A stretch of 64,000 nt of DNA from the NCBI RefSeq assembly GCF_001039355.2, contig NW_019775180.1:415337-479336 (forward strand), read 5' to 3'. The notes below the pieces were generated by a model. The model worked only from the letters and a program-made list of their open reading frames with translations. It was not told the DNA's origin and did not search any database. The stretch comes from Lingula anatina. Its lineage: Eukaryota; Brachiopoda; Lingulata; Lingulida; Lingulidae. The translations under genes were made by a program, and so were the position numbers. The first letter of the stretch is position 1; every line of letters begins with the position of its first letter. Below are positions 45,201 to 55,413 of this stretch, piece after piece.

Positions 45201-47319
45201 CCACAACCACCACATATCTCTGAAAAATGTATTTTTTGGGTTTCATATAACTATGTTCACCTTCTTCCACTTCTGAGATTACTGAACAAGGCTCTATTCT
45301 CATAGATTTTAGATCGATCTATCCCCGCGGGGAGTCTCACTAGATTACTTTCAGATAATCTGACTTAAATGTCCGTCCCGCCTACTACAAGCTGTAACGG
45401 GGGTAATTAACTTTCGTGTCCGCCCGGCTGACAGCTATTTAGCGTGAACCCCCAGGGAGTTAAGTCAATCTAAAGTAGGTCGATCTAATCTATGGAAATG
45501 GGGTGCAAGAGTCACAACACAAACTGTTGTCCAATTCAATATAGATTTATAATTCACAATTTCAAAAGATGAACCCTAGGAAGTATAAGAATAAACAAGC
45601 CAGCCTACTTTGATGTAATCTTTATGCCCTGGGCAGTCCACATGTCCATAATGCCGGTTATCTGTTGAATACTCAATACATGCAGCATTAATGGTGATGC
45701 CCCTTGTCTTTTCCTCTGGTGCATTGTCAATGTCATCATATTTTTTGTATTCAGTTTTGTTCTTTGAAGCAAGGACTGAAATGGATAATCAATATGAAAA
45801 GGTGAACCATTATTCAAATATTGAAACTATGTAAATATTTTGTCACTCAACATAGTTGCACTGTCTTCAAAGTTATATATACTTTTCCAAAATATTTTCA
45901 CTTAAAATTACATAAAAAAAAACTGTTTAAGCACATATCTAACACATACGCACACTTAAATCAATATTTTCTTTGCCTAACTAGTAAAAGATCTTCTTTG
46001 TATTTACCTCTTGTAATGGCAGCTGTAAGAGTAGTCTTCCCATGGTCTACATGGCCTATGGTTCCTATATTCATATGAGGTTTATCGCGAACAAAAGCCT
46101 TTTTCTGTCCTACAGGTGCTGCATATCTGTTTGCAGACAACGACAAGCAACGTTGGTTCTGTAATTTTGAATTATGTATTGTTTATATTTTGCTACATAC
46201 TCTATGTGGTAATTAACACATAAGTTCAATACAACAATTCTTAAAAAGTCCTATTAAAAAAAAAAAGAAAACAGGTTATTTAAATTGTACTCTTAGGTGT
46301 CTGTAGATAGTTTGAATATGGCATCACTTCTATGAGATGAGAAGGATGTCCCAGTTTAAGTCAGAGTTATCTGATGCTAACTTAGTAAGTCTAATAACCC
46401 TAAGGAGTCCAAAGAGTCTATTATAGAACTTCTCTACATGTAATATGAGGTTGCATAAAAATATTATGCACAATCTATAAAATTTTTTTTAAGATCAACA
46501 TTCTGTCACAACAATATAATAGTAGGCTAAACACCCTCTTTATTTTCTGTGAGGATTATTGGAATCAATACAAAAAGATCTACATGAATAAGCCTGGAAA
46601 CAATACTTACCAACAGCAGACATTCTGTGAACCTTTGGGTTGTGAAGTGTTTTGAAACTGCAAATGGAATATGTCATTTTTAACTACTATTTTCTTAGTA
46701 TATTTGATTCTGAGTGATTGCTTTTTATCTACATTGTATCTAAATTTCATCAGCTAAAGCCATAAATGAAAAGGCTGGAAGTATAAAAATACCAAAATAA
46801 TTTTAATAACTTGAATATCAATAAAATGCCATTCAAATATCACCAAAGAAAAAAATGATAAGCTAACACGAAGTTATATTATTTAGTGCAAATAGTACAC
46901 GTCAAAAACCATAAATAGGAGTACTAGTAAAAGCATTCGTGAAACTTCTTCCTATTGCAGTCAATTGCAGTGCTAGACATTAGACTATGTACACAAGTAA
47001 AATTATAACAAGTACGCGTTACACAATTCACAATGATAAATAACAGAACATTTTATTTTAGAAAATACACACTTCTTCCACTGAAGTTCCAGTTATAAAA
47101 ATTTGCAATAAAACACTGTAACGTAAGGCTTTGATTTAGATTATAACCAAACCTTACCTAAAGTCTTACAATACCGTAACGTGATCGTGGTTGTCATTTT
47201 AATAAAAAAAAACACACTTCTTCCACACGTAAAACTTTCAATAAAACACGGTAAGACTTTGGTTATAATCAAACCTTACCTAATTTCTTACAATGCCGTA
47301 ACGTGATCATGGTTGCCAT
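42218..47319 (-). CDS. TUFM: Mitochondrial elongation factor Tu, complete 12-exon copy
   Basis: Exons in transcript order: 47319-47280 (ATG at 47319), 46657-46611, 46158-46008, 45775-45609, 45111-45007, 44442-44374, 44183-44091, 43767-43635, 43333-43229, 43086-42935, 42792-42619, 42382-42218. They join in frame to 466 aa (human about 455). EF-Tu delivers aminoacyl-tRNA to the mitochondrial ribosome in a GTP-dependent step. All GTPase motifs are visible: GHVDHGKT (64-71), RGITIN, DCPGH, NKAD, GSAL. Domain 2 carries [12 protein letters not shown], and domain 3 ends in GQRFTIRDG. The C-terminal tail after the GTFTVGYG segment is highly charged (Lys/Glu-rich) and longer than expected. The N-terminal ~50 residues form a Leu-, Arg- and Ser-containing presequence. 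An alternative first exon lies at 47158-47197. Intron 4 contains a family A element. Confidence 0.93.
45290..45503 (-). mobile_element. MITE-like element, family A, copy 4, in TUFM intron
   Basis: A full-length family A element in inverse orientation to copies 1-3, with TTTAGATCGATCTATC on the left and AGGTCGATCTAATCTATG on the right. It lies between TUFM exons 4 and 5 and is also present in the second copy of the locus. Confidence 0.75.
47158..47197 (-). CDS. TUFM: Alternative TUFM first exon (1a), copy 1
   Basis: Encodes [13 protein letters not shown] plus one base, ending at a GT donor (TTTAG|gtaagg) in the same phase as exon 1b (47280-47319, [13 protein letters not shown]). The two exons and their flanks are a ~120 bp tandem duplication. 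Either could splice to 46657-46611 and supply a mitochondrial presequence; which is used is unknown. Confidence 0.55.
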
Positions 47320-47600
47320 TTTGCACATGTGCCGGCCCCAGCATGATGGCGCGCTAAACCAAGACATACCTAGCGTTATATAAGAAAATTATATAAATGA
47401 ACGGAATATATTTTGTTTCAATGTTTGTTCATAGGAAATCCTCAAAATTAACTTGGTGTTTATGAAAAATAGTTAACTTTTTGTGTTTAACAGTTAACTT
47501 GTTATGTTTTTAAAAACCACTCAGTTTAGCTTCTCTTGATAACATACACATTGAACGTGGTTCTTCTGATTCCTGTCCAGGGGCAACTGTACGCGAAATA
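47320..47600. promoter_or_regulatory. Bidirectional TUFM/POP5 promoter region, copy 1
   Basis: Only 281 bp separate the TUFM ATG (minus) from the POP5 ATG (plus, 47601). The interval contains a short GC-rich patch (TGTGCCGGCCCC, ATGATGGCGCGC). AAAATGGCAACC, overlapping the TUFM start, resembles a YY1 site. No clear TATA box at a suitable distance. Promoter function is inferred from position. Confidence 0.5.
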
Positions 47601-47620
47601 ATGGTTCGCTTAAAAAATAG
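47601..47620 (+). pseudogene. POP5: POP5 exon 1, orphan copy
   Basis: ATG GTT CGC TTA AAA AAT AG followed by gtaata, identical to the exon at 51752-51771. No further POP5 exon follows before the repeat ends at 47956, so this copy cannot make the protein as assembled. If the 4.1 kb repeat is an unmerged allele, this is simply the other allele of exon 1. Confidence 0.75.
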
Positions 47621-47956
47621 GTAATATAAAACACTTTGTAACTAGCTGTAACATAAAGCACTGTAATTCACAGACTGTGCCTGCTTTAGGTTTGAGCTTA
47701 AGTTGTATATAAGTTCATAACGATTGGACCTCTGTGGTACAGCCTCTCATATGTACAGTAGTTTATACATGTGCTACAGCGGTATTTATGCATCACTGTG
47801 CGAGGATAAATATTGCTCGTTGACAACATATTAGACGAATAATTTAACACACATAAAAAGACTGTGAGTTCAAAAATGTAACAAAAGAATTGAAGTAATT
47901 ATACATTTTAATGTATGTCATTAATTGTAACAGTATCCCTAACACCCCCCCCCCCC

Positions 47957-47957
47957 N
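47957..47957. other. Single-N contig join after poly-C
   Basis: A single N follows 12 C and separates the two copies of the 4.1 kb repeat exactly. Its position at the copy boundary suggests an artificial join. Confidence 0.85.
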
Positions 47958-48237
47958 AATCACTTCCCTTAAAATGTGTATAAAATTTAAATAACTTTAA
48001 TTTTCTTTCAAGAATATTCTGATCACAGAGGGGAATTGAGAATGACAACAAAAGAAGAAATTCATCCATCCCACTTTTACCTTAACAATCACTAATTTTT
48101 AACACGCAACTATGTTCTTCTATGGAAAACAAAGAAATGCCTCCAAAAGATGCCAAATCAATGTAAATATCAGACATGTCATATGTTAATAATCTCTGAT
48201 AGTTCCAAAATATACAGGATGGTCCCATTTTTCTTAC

Positions 48238-51200
48238 CTCTAGTGCATTAAGTGCAGAACCTACAATGATTGGAGTTTTTGAAGAGTCAAATCCATACTC
48301 ATCTAGCAGTTCTTTCATCTCCATATCAACCTATTTTCATAACAAATTCAGAATACACAAAAATTAAAAATAGTTCTGCAGAGAAATGCTTGTGCTTATA
48401 TATGTGGCATTTATTTAATGCTAATTTTGGAAAAAAATTCTGACTTTTATTCCTATGAAGTTCTCTTATTTAATCAATGCAAATTTCAAATTTATGACCC
48501 TGCAATTTGCTATCAACTTACCAATTCCAACATTTCTGCATCAGCTGCATCAGCTTTGTTCACAAACACTACAACATTTGATATACCAATCTGAAAATGA
48601 ATTAATGACTTAAATAAGAAAAACACCAAAGTCAAATAACAACTACTGCCATATTTACTTTGGCAAAATGTTAACATTTATATAAATGAAAAAAGCCAGC
48701 TAAAGCTGAACAGCCAAACTTCAGTGTAAACTAAGAAGAGTGTCAAAATAATACAGCAATATACAAATTTTGAGCTTTGACACCCAGTCAAAAACTTTAA
48801 CTGTAAATGCAGGACCCAAAATTATGGAAAAAATATACTGAAACAAGAAAATAATCCAAGCTGGCTGGCTTTTGACCTGGAGCTTTATCTTAGTAAATTG
48901 TGCAAAAGCCATGGCTGACTTCAAAAAACATAAATGTTTCTTGAATAATGATCATCTTGGCAAATCAAAATTCTTTCCACAATTTTTTTGTATGTCAACC
49001 AGTTCTGACAATTTAAGCCTTCACATCCAAGAAATTTTTTAAGCTGTCCAGTCATCAAAAGTCTCTCAAGAAAATGGTCTTTTTAATGACAGATGAATGG
49101 CCCTCTGGAAGAAGCCTTAGCTACCAATAGTCCATAATAATCACCAAAACTCACCTGTTTAGCAAGAATCAAGTGTTCCTTAGTTTGAGGCATTACACCA
49201 TCTGTAGCAGCTATGACTAAGATTGCTGCCTCCATCTGTGCTGATCCTGTTATCATATTCTACAACAGAGAATAAATGCCATCTGTACCTATAGATTGTA
49301 GAGGACATACACACATCACAATAAAATTTGTAAATGTATATGGAAATCCCACAACCACCACATATCTCTGAAAAATGTATTTTTTGGGTTTCATATAACA
49401 ATGTTCACCTTCTTCAACTTCTGAGATTACTGAACAAGGCTCTATTCTCATAGATTTTAGATCGATCTATCCCCGCGGGGAGTCTCACTAGATTACTTTC
49501 AGATAATCTGACTTAAATGTCCGTCCCGCCTACTACAAGCTGTAACGGAGGTAATTAACTTTCGTGTCCGCCTGGCTGACAGCTATTTAGCGTGAACCCC
49601 AAGGGAGTTAGGTCGATCTAAAGTAGGTCGATCTAATCTATGGAAATGGGGTGCAAGAGTCACAACACAAACTGTTGTCAAATTCAATATAGATTTATAA
49701 TTCACAATTTCAAAAGATGAACCCTAGGAAGTATAAGAATAAACAAGGCAGCCTACTTTGATGTAATCTTTATGCCCTGGGCAGTCCACATGTCCATAAT
49801 GCCGGTTATCTGTTGAATACTCAATACATGCAGCATTAATGGTGATGCCCCTTGTCTTTTCCTCTGGTGCATTGTCAATGTCATCATATTTTTTGTATTC
49901 AGTTTTGTTCTTTGAAGCAAGGACTGAAATGGATAATCAATATGAAAAGGTGAACCATTATTCAAATATTGAAACTATGTAAATATTTTGTCACTCAACA
50001 TAGTTGCACTGTCTTCAAAGTTATATATACTTTTCCAAAATATTTTCACTTAAAATTACGTAAAAAAAAAAACTGTTTAAGCACATATCTAACACATACG
50101 CACACTTAAATCAATATTTTCTTTGCCTAACTAGTAAAAGATCTTCTTTGTATTTACCTTTTGTAATGGCAGCTGTAAGAGTAGTCTTCCCATGGTCTAC
50201 ATGGCCTATGGTTCCTATATTCATATGAGGTTTATCGCGAACAAAAGCCTTTTTCTGTCCTACAGGTGCAGCATATCTGTTTGCAGACAACGACAAGCAA
50301 CGTTGGTTCTGTAATTTTGAATTATGTATTGTTTATATTTTGCTACATACTCTATGTGGTAATTAACACATAAGTTCAATACAACAATTCTTAAAAAGTC
50401 CTATTAAAAAAAAACAGGTTATTTAAATTGTACTCTTAGGTGTCTGTAGATAGTTTGAATATGGCATCAGTTCTATGAGATGAGAAGGATGTCCCAGTTT
50501 AAGTCAGAGTTATCTGATGCTAACTTAGTAAGTCTAATGACCCTAAGGAGTCCAAAGAGTCTATTATAGAACTTCTCTACATGTAATATGAGGTTGCGAA
50601 AATATTATGCACAAGCTATAAAATTTTTTTTAAGATCAACATTCTGTCACAACAATATAATAGTAGGCTAAACACCCTCTTTATTTTCTGTGAGGATTAT
50701 TGGAATCATTACAAAAAGATCTACATGAATAAGCCTGGAAACAATACTTACCAACAGCAGACATTCTGTGAACCTTTGGGTTGTGAAGTGTTTTGAAACT
50801 GCAAATGGAATATGTTATAAAATTCATCATTTTTAACTACTATTTTTTTAGTATATTTGATTCTGAGTGATTGCTTTTTATCTACATTGTATCTAAATTT
50901 CATCAGCTAAAGCCATATATGAAAGGGCTGGAAGTATAAAAATACCAAAATAATTTTAATAACTTGAATATCAATAAAATGCCATTCAAATATCACCAAA
51001 GAAAAAAATGATAAGCTAACACGAAGTTATATGATTTAGTGCAAATAGTACACGTCAAAAACCATAAATAGGAGTACTAATAAAAGCATTCGTGAAACTT
51101 CTTCCTATTGCAGTCAATTGCAGTGCTAGACATTAGACTGTGTACACAAGTAAAATTATAACAAGTACGCGTTACACAATTCACAATGATAAATAACAGA

Positions 51201-51470
51201 ACATTTTATTTTAGAAAATACACACTTCTTCCACTTAAGTTCCAGTTATAAAAATTTGCAATAAACACTGTAACGTAAGGCTTTGATTTAGATTATAACC
51301 AAACCTTGCCTAAAGTCTTACAATACCGTAACGTGATCGTGGTTGTCATTTTAATAAAAAAAACACACTTCTTCCACACATAAAACTTTCAATAAAACAC
51401 GGTAAGACTTTGGTTATAATCAAACCTTACCTAATTTCTTACAATGCCGTAACGTGATCATGGTTGCCAT
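48238..51470 (-). CDS. TUFM: Partial second copy of TUFM (exons 1-7 only)
   Basis: Exons: 51470-51431, 50798-50752, 50308-50158, 49923-49757, 49259-49155, 48590-48522, 48330-48238. All splice sites and the reading frame are intact and the GTPase motifs are identical to the complete copy. Exons 8-12 are missing because the repeat starts in intron 7, so domains 2 and 3 would be absent. There are no stops or frameshifts, which argues against an old pseudogene and for an allelic copy placed in tandem by the assembler. Alternative exon 1a here is 51310-51349 and has a GC donor in place of GT. Confidence 0.85.
49438..49651 (-). mobile_element. MITE-like element, family A, copy 5 (in duplicated TUFM intron)
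   Basis: Same insertion as 45290-45503 with a few substitutions. It shares its position with copy 4, so it is not an independent insertion. Confidence 0.75.
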
Positions 51471-51751
51471 TTTGCACATGTGCCGGCCCCAGCATGATGG
51501 CGCGCTAAACCAAGACATACCTAGCATTATATAAGAAAATTATATAAATGAACGGAATATATTTTGTTTCAATGTTTATTCATAGGAAATCCTCAAAATT
51601 AACTTGGTGTTTATGAAAAATAGTTAACTTTTTGTGTTTTACAGTTAACTTGTTATGTTTTTAAAAACCACTCAATTTAGCTTCTCTTGATTACATACAC
51701 ATTGAACGTGGTTCTTCTGATTCCTGTCCACGGGCAACTGTACGCGAAATA
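51471..51751. promoter_or_regulatory. Bidirectional TUFM/POP5 promoter region, copy 2
   Basis: Same 281 bp arrangement as copy 1, directly upstream of the complete POP5 gene. It keeps the GCGCGC patch and the AAAATGGCAACC around the TUFM start. Confidence 0.5.
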
Positions 51752-53460
51752 ATGGTTCGCTTAAAAAATAGGTAATATAAAACACTTTGTAACTAGCTGT
51801 AACATAAAGCACTGTAATTCACAGACTGTGCCTGCTTTAGGTTTGAGCTTAAGTTGTATATAAGTTCATAACGATTGGACCTCTGTGGTACAGCCTCTCA
51901 TGTACTAGTAGTTTGTACATGTGCTACAGCGGTATTTATGCATCACTGTGAGAGGATAAATATTGCTCGTTGACAACATATTAGACGAATAATTTAACAC
52001 ATATAAAAAGACTGTGAGTTCAAAAATGTAACAAAAGAATTGAAGTAATTATACATTTTAATGTATGTCATTAACAGTATCCCAAACACCCCCCCCCCTC
52101 ACACACACACACAAACTGCCACACTTCATCCCCATTTGTGACGTGGAAGCCATGGTCAGTGCATGAGACACATTCATAATTGTTATTTGGCATTCATACA
52201 TGTTTTTTGCATTAGTCACACATTTTAATAAATTAAATTTCTTAAAGGATGTTGCTCATATCTCATTTTCTTTAAATGATTTCACTTTTTTATATTGTAT
52301 TTAAATGTGGTTGTATCCAAAATGAAAAGAAAAAAATGAAAATTACTTTTGTACATTGCAGATATTATCTTTGTGAAATCATTCCCACTGGTGAAAAAAA
52401 GCAAGGAACCCACTTGGTAGGGGGATTTACTGAGAGACTGGTGTTCAAAGCTGTTCAGAAAGAAGTACAGGATCTGCATGGAGACTATGGGCAGGGGGTT
52501 CTAATGGGATCATTCAGTGGTATTTCCTATTATAGACATTAAATGATATTAATATAACCATGTAATAGAAAAAGGTAGAACATCAATCCTTCACAAAATG
52601 ACCTTTTTTTATATAGTTAAATGTAATTTTCATTTGCTGTCTTTTTAATCAGAATGGCAGTAGATGAAGACATGGCATTTCATGCAAAGCTTTACATTTT
52701 TAGGATCTGTGATTTTGTCCCATGTCTCAGTAATTGGTGTCTTGAGACAAAGTTTTGATCCCTCTTCCAGTTTCATTGAAACCTCTGGTCAAACACCTAT
52801 TAACAATGTTTTATTTTGCATCCAGATTTCATCTAAAATATCATTTTGTAAATTCATATTTAATATCAATTTCATTTATTTCAGTTAGTTATCTTAATCC
52901 AGACACAAACATGGTGATGATTCGAGCTGGTAGAGATTACCATAGGCTAGTGGGGTCAGCCCTGCCACTGGTAAAGAAAATAGGACACCAGGAGGCATTT
53001 CTGAGAACAATACATTTAGGAGGTAAAGATTGTACAATGAAAAGAGAAGTTCACTCCAGATCTATTATTGCAGAATTTGAAAAGAATTGAAAAATAATTT
53101 TATCACTCCAGTTATGAAAATTATCTTAGATGGTCCAACTCAGTGTGTGATTAGTTGTCAAACTGTCAAATATATAAACTTGAAATGTTTAAACATGTTG
53201 CATTAATAATTAACCAAAGAACTAAATTTTTGTTCTATCCAGTGCCATTTCAAATAACATATATGCATATTCACTTGTTCAGTGAGTATATGTTATTTCC
53301 TTTATTGAAACATCGTTTTTGAATTAGATTATTAAATACTTCAGGTACCATCAGGTCTTGTCAGAAATTCCTAATCAAACATAACAAACAGTTTGTGAAG
53401 TCTGCTACTGAAGGTGTGGATGTGGCTGACCCAGAAGTCAAAGAGCAAGGAAATGGCTGA
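51752..53460 (+). CDS. POP5: RNase P/MRP protein subunit POP5, 4 exons
   Basis: Exons 51752-51771, 52362-52519, 52885-53022 and 53345-53460 join in frame to 143 aa (human 163). The protein opens MVRLKNRYYLCEI, like human MVRFKHRYLLCEL. It carries SYLNPDTNMVMIR (human RYLNAYTGIVLLR), LVGSALPLV, and HLGGTIRSCQKFLIKHN (human HVGGTIRTCQKFLIQYN). POP5 is a core protein of nuclear RNase P and RNase MRP, which process pre-tRNA and pre-rRNA. The acidic C-terminal tail is shorter than in human. Reading through the exon 3 donor at 53023 instead gives a short unrelated tail, so the fourth exon is needed. A possible AATAAA lies at 54110-54115. It is divergent from TUFM. Confidence 0.93.
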
Positions 53461-54257
53461 AGTGAAGCATTTGTGCATAGGGAAGAAGAAACGGGTGACT
53501 GGTCTCACCAGAAGTTCAACAGGAGCAGAGGCCTTGTCAACCAGACACACTATGTGTCAGGTTCTTGGTCATGCAGTAATCTAATTACTCAACATTCCTT
53601 CTGCCTTATAATGAAGACATTTCATAACAAGCTTCATTAATATTCCACAGAAGATGGCAACATTTTTTTTTTGATGTGAATGGTGGTAAATGATATGGTT
53701 ATGTGGTGAAATTGTGAAATCTTTTCATGACATACTTAGAGGAGGAAGATCTAATTAAAGGTCACCTTTCTGAGATTTTCCAACCAAATCCAATATCATT
53801 GGAAAATGAACCATTTTTTCCTTTTCACAAACCATTGCTTGATCATATCCTGCACTTGGATTCCGTTTCATATCATCTTTAATTAAGTGATTCACCAAAT
53901 ACCCAGTCAGTCTTTTAGACTGCTGTCTTTCTGTATATTTCAGAAGGAATATTGACATACTTTTATTTGTCATACTTTTATTTGTCAGTGAGTGGTTTAA
54001 TCATTTTTAGGTCTAAATTTAAAAGAAAAGTAGCTTTGCAGGATATGCATACAAAGAAAATGTGACTTTGGACAATTTATCTTTCAAATATTTAATGAAA
54101 TACTTTTAAAATAAACTCATTAGATATTCAACAGGAAGATACTTGAGTTCTGATTCTAGCTGCTTGATGCTGCAGGTTTTCATAATTTTTGCTAAGTATG
54201 TTGTACTATGATTACATGCATTCTCCACATGGTGGTCCCATATGGTATTTTTTGTTT

Positions 54258-54480
54258 TATAACCTCCATCAAGGAGGTTATATTTTGCTTCCCATTAGTT
54301 TGTTGTTTGTGCACACCATTACGCAAAAAGTAATGGACGGATTTTGATGAAATATTTAGGATAGGTCCCAAATGGCCCTAGGAAGAAATGATTAGATTTT
54401 GGTGATGAACACTTATTAATTAATGAATAATTAAAATTTTAAGATAGGTTAGAAATATGTCAAAAATGAATGCTTGTCTA
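54258..54480 (+). mobile_element. Diverged copy of the CCTCC..AAGGAGGTTAT element
   Basis: AACCTCCATCAAGGAGGTTA is followed by AAAAAGTAATGGACGGATTT and TGATGAAATATTTAGGA, parallel in order to the copies at 57249-57535 and 62838-63075 but more diverged and lacking a clear right terminus. Confidence 0.6.
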
Positions 54481-54677
54481 GTATAAATATTGATATGACA
54501 AAATCTCTAGTGGTTAATGCTATTGAATAAAAGTTGAGTACAGGAAATAAAACCATACTGTAAATCAAACTGGCCTGTTCTTTCTTTAGCTATTGGACAA
54601 AGTTATTTTAAGAAAAACATTTTAATGCATTTTGGCACTAATTGACGTATTATTTTATTTATTTTTTATTATTCATT

Positions 54678-54680
<3 letters not shown>

Positions 54681-54773
<93 letters not shown>
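54681..54773. repeat. (TA)n microsatellite followed by poly-T
   Basis: About 65 bp of TA repeat running directly into about 29 T. The open frame across it is an artefact. Confidence 0.96.
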
Positions 54774-55413
54774 GGTAAAATGCAGGTTCAGATCCAAAAA
54801 TTGTGTGAAAGTTATGGCACATTTTTGATGGAATACAATCCTGTTATCCAGTGATTATTTTTTTCAATCTAATATTGTGCCTCATAAAGTTTTGACATTA
54901 GAATTTTATCAAAACTTTCTTATTTTAAGGATAGAATAGTGCAAAAGACGCATTCATGTTTTTGAAGGTAGGCATACACTCTTCGGACTACTCGTGAAGT
55001 GTGTCACTGTAAACAATGAAAAGTTAGCTTTTCCCGATGTTTACTGGAATGTGCTTATTTGTGTAAAAAAATGATAAATGAGAAAGACTTTTCTGATAAG
55101 TGTCTGCATATTTGCTGCCTAGTTAAAACCAATTTTTGTGACAGCTCAGATTGTTTCCTTACGTCACACTTTTCTAAGAATATTGCTTGTCAGTAAAGCC
55201 GGGATTGTGTTACTACAAGTAATTTTTTTACTGTACTGGCATTGAGCACTGCTAACCGGAATAGTTTTGCCATACGCCTGGCGGCAATGCCGTTAGTATG
55301 ATGCCAATGCAGGTGACTAGAACCTTGGGGCAAAGCAGAAAACCGCGTATTCAGAACATACTGTGATATAAAGACCAGAATACCATTGTCTGTTTCACTA
55401 CATATTCTACAGG

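Larger units (their letters stand above)
43812..47956. repeat. 4.1 kb direct repeat, copy 1 (TUFM exons 1-7 plus POP5 exon 1)
   Basis: Matches 47958-52095 nearly base for base at an offset of about 4147, with scattered single-base differences and small indels. It starts in TUFM intron 7 (ATCACTTCCCTTAAAATG) and ends in a poly-C tract directly before the single N at 47957. Splice sites and reading frames are kept in both copies. Confidence 0.95.
47958..52095. repeat. 4.1 kb direct repeat, copy 2
   Basis: Second copy of 43812-47956. It begins abruptly in TUFM intron 7 and its similarity to copy 1 ends in a poly-C tract (52087-52097), after which unique sequence leads into POP5 exon 2. Differences include AGA to AAA at the end of TUFM exon 3 (Arg to Lys) and several intronic changes and indels. 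Confidence 0.95.
53461..55413. other. POP5 3' flank and intergenic region
   Basis: Contains the POP5 3' untranslated sequence, a transposon fragment at 54258-54480, and a TA/poly-T repeat. Upstream of 55414 lies the presumed promoter of the SUEL/CUB gene, in which I see no clear TATA element. No further gene is supported. Confidence 0.5.

Noticed and set aside
46300-46440. Possible decayed family A relative in a TUFM intron (AACTTAGTAAGTCTAATAACC, AAGGAGTC)
   Set aside because: Only weak similarity to the arm of the 34341 palindrome and no second terminus seen.
47958-51470. A true second TUFM gene (paralogue)
   Set aside because: It is truncated exactly at a contig join, differs very little in introns, and contains the same transposon insertion; an allelic copy explains it better.
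53755-53973. 72-codon minus-strand open frame in the POP5 3' flank
   Set aside because: No recognised domain; lies in the probable POP5 3' untranslated region.
54642-54854. Open frame across the TA/T repeat (Ile-Tyr repeat, then Phe run)
   Set aside because: Low-complexity translation of a microsatellite.
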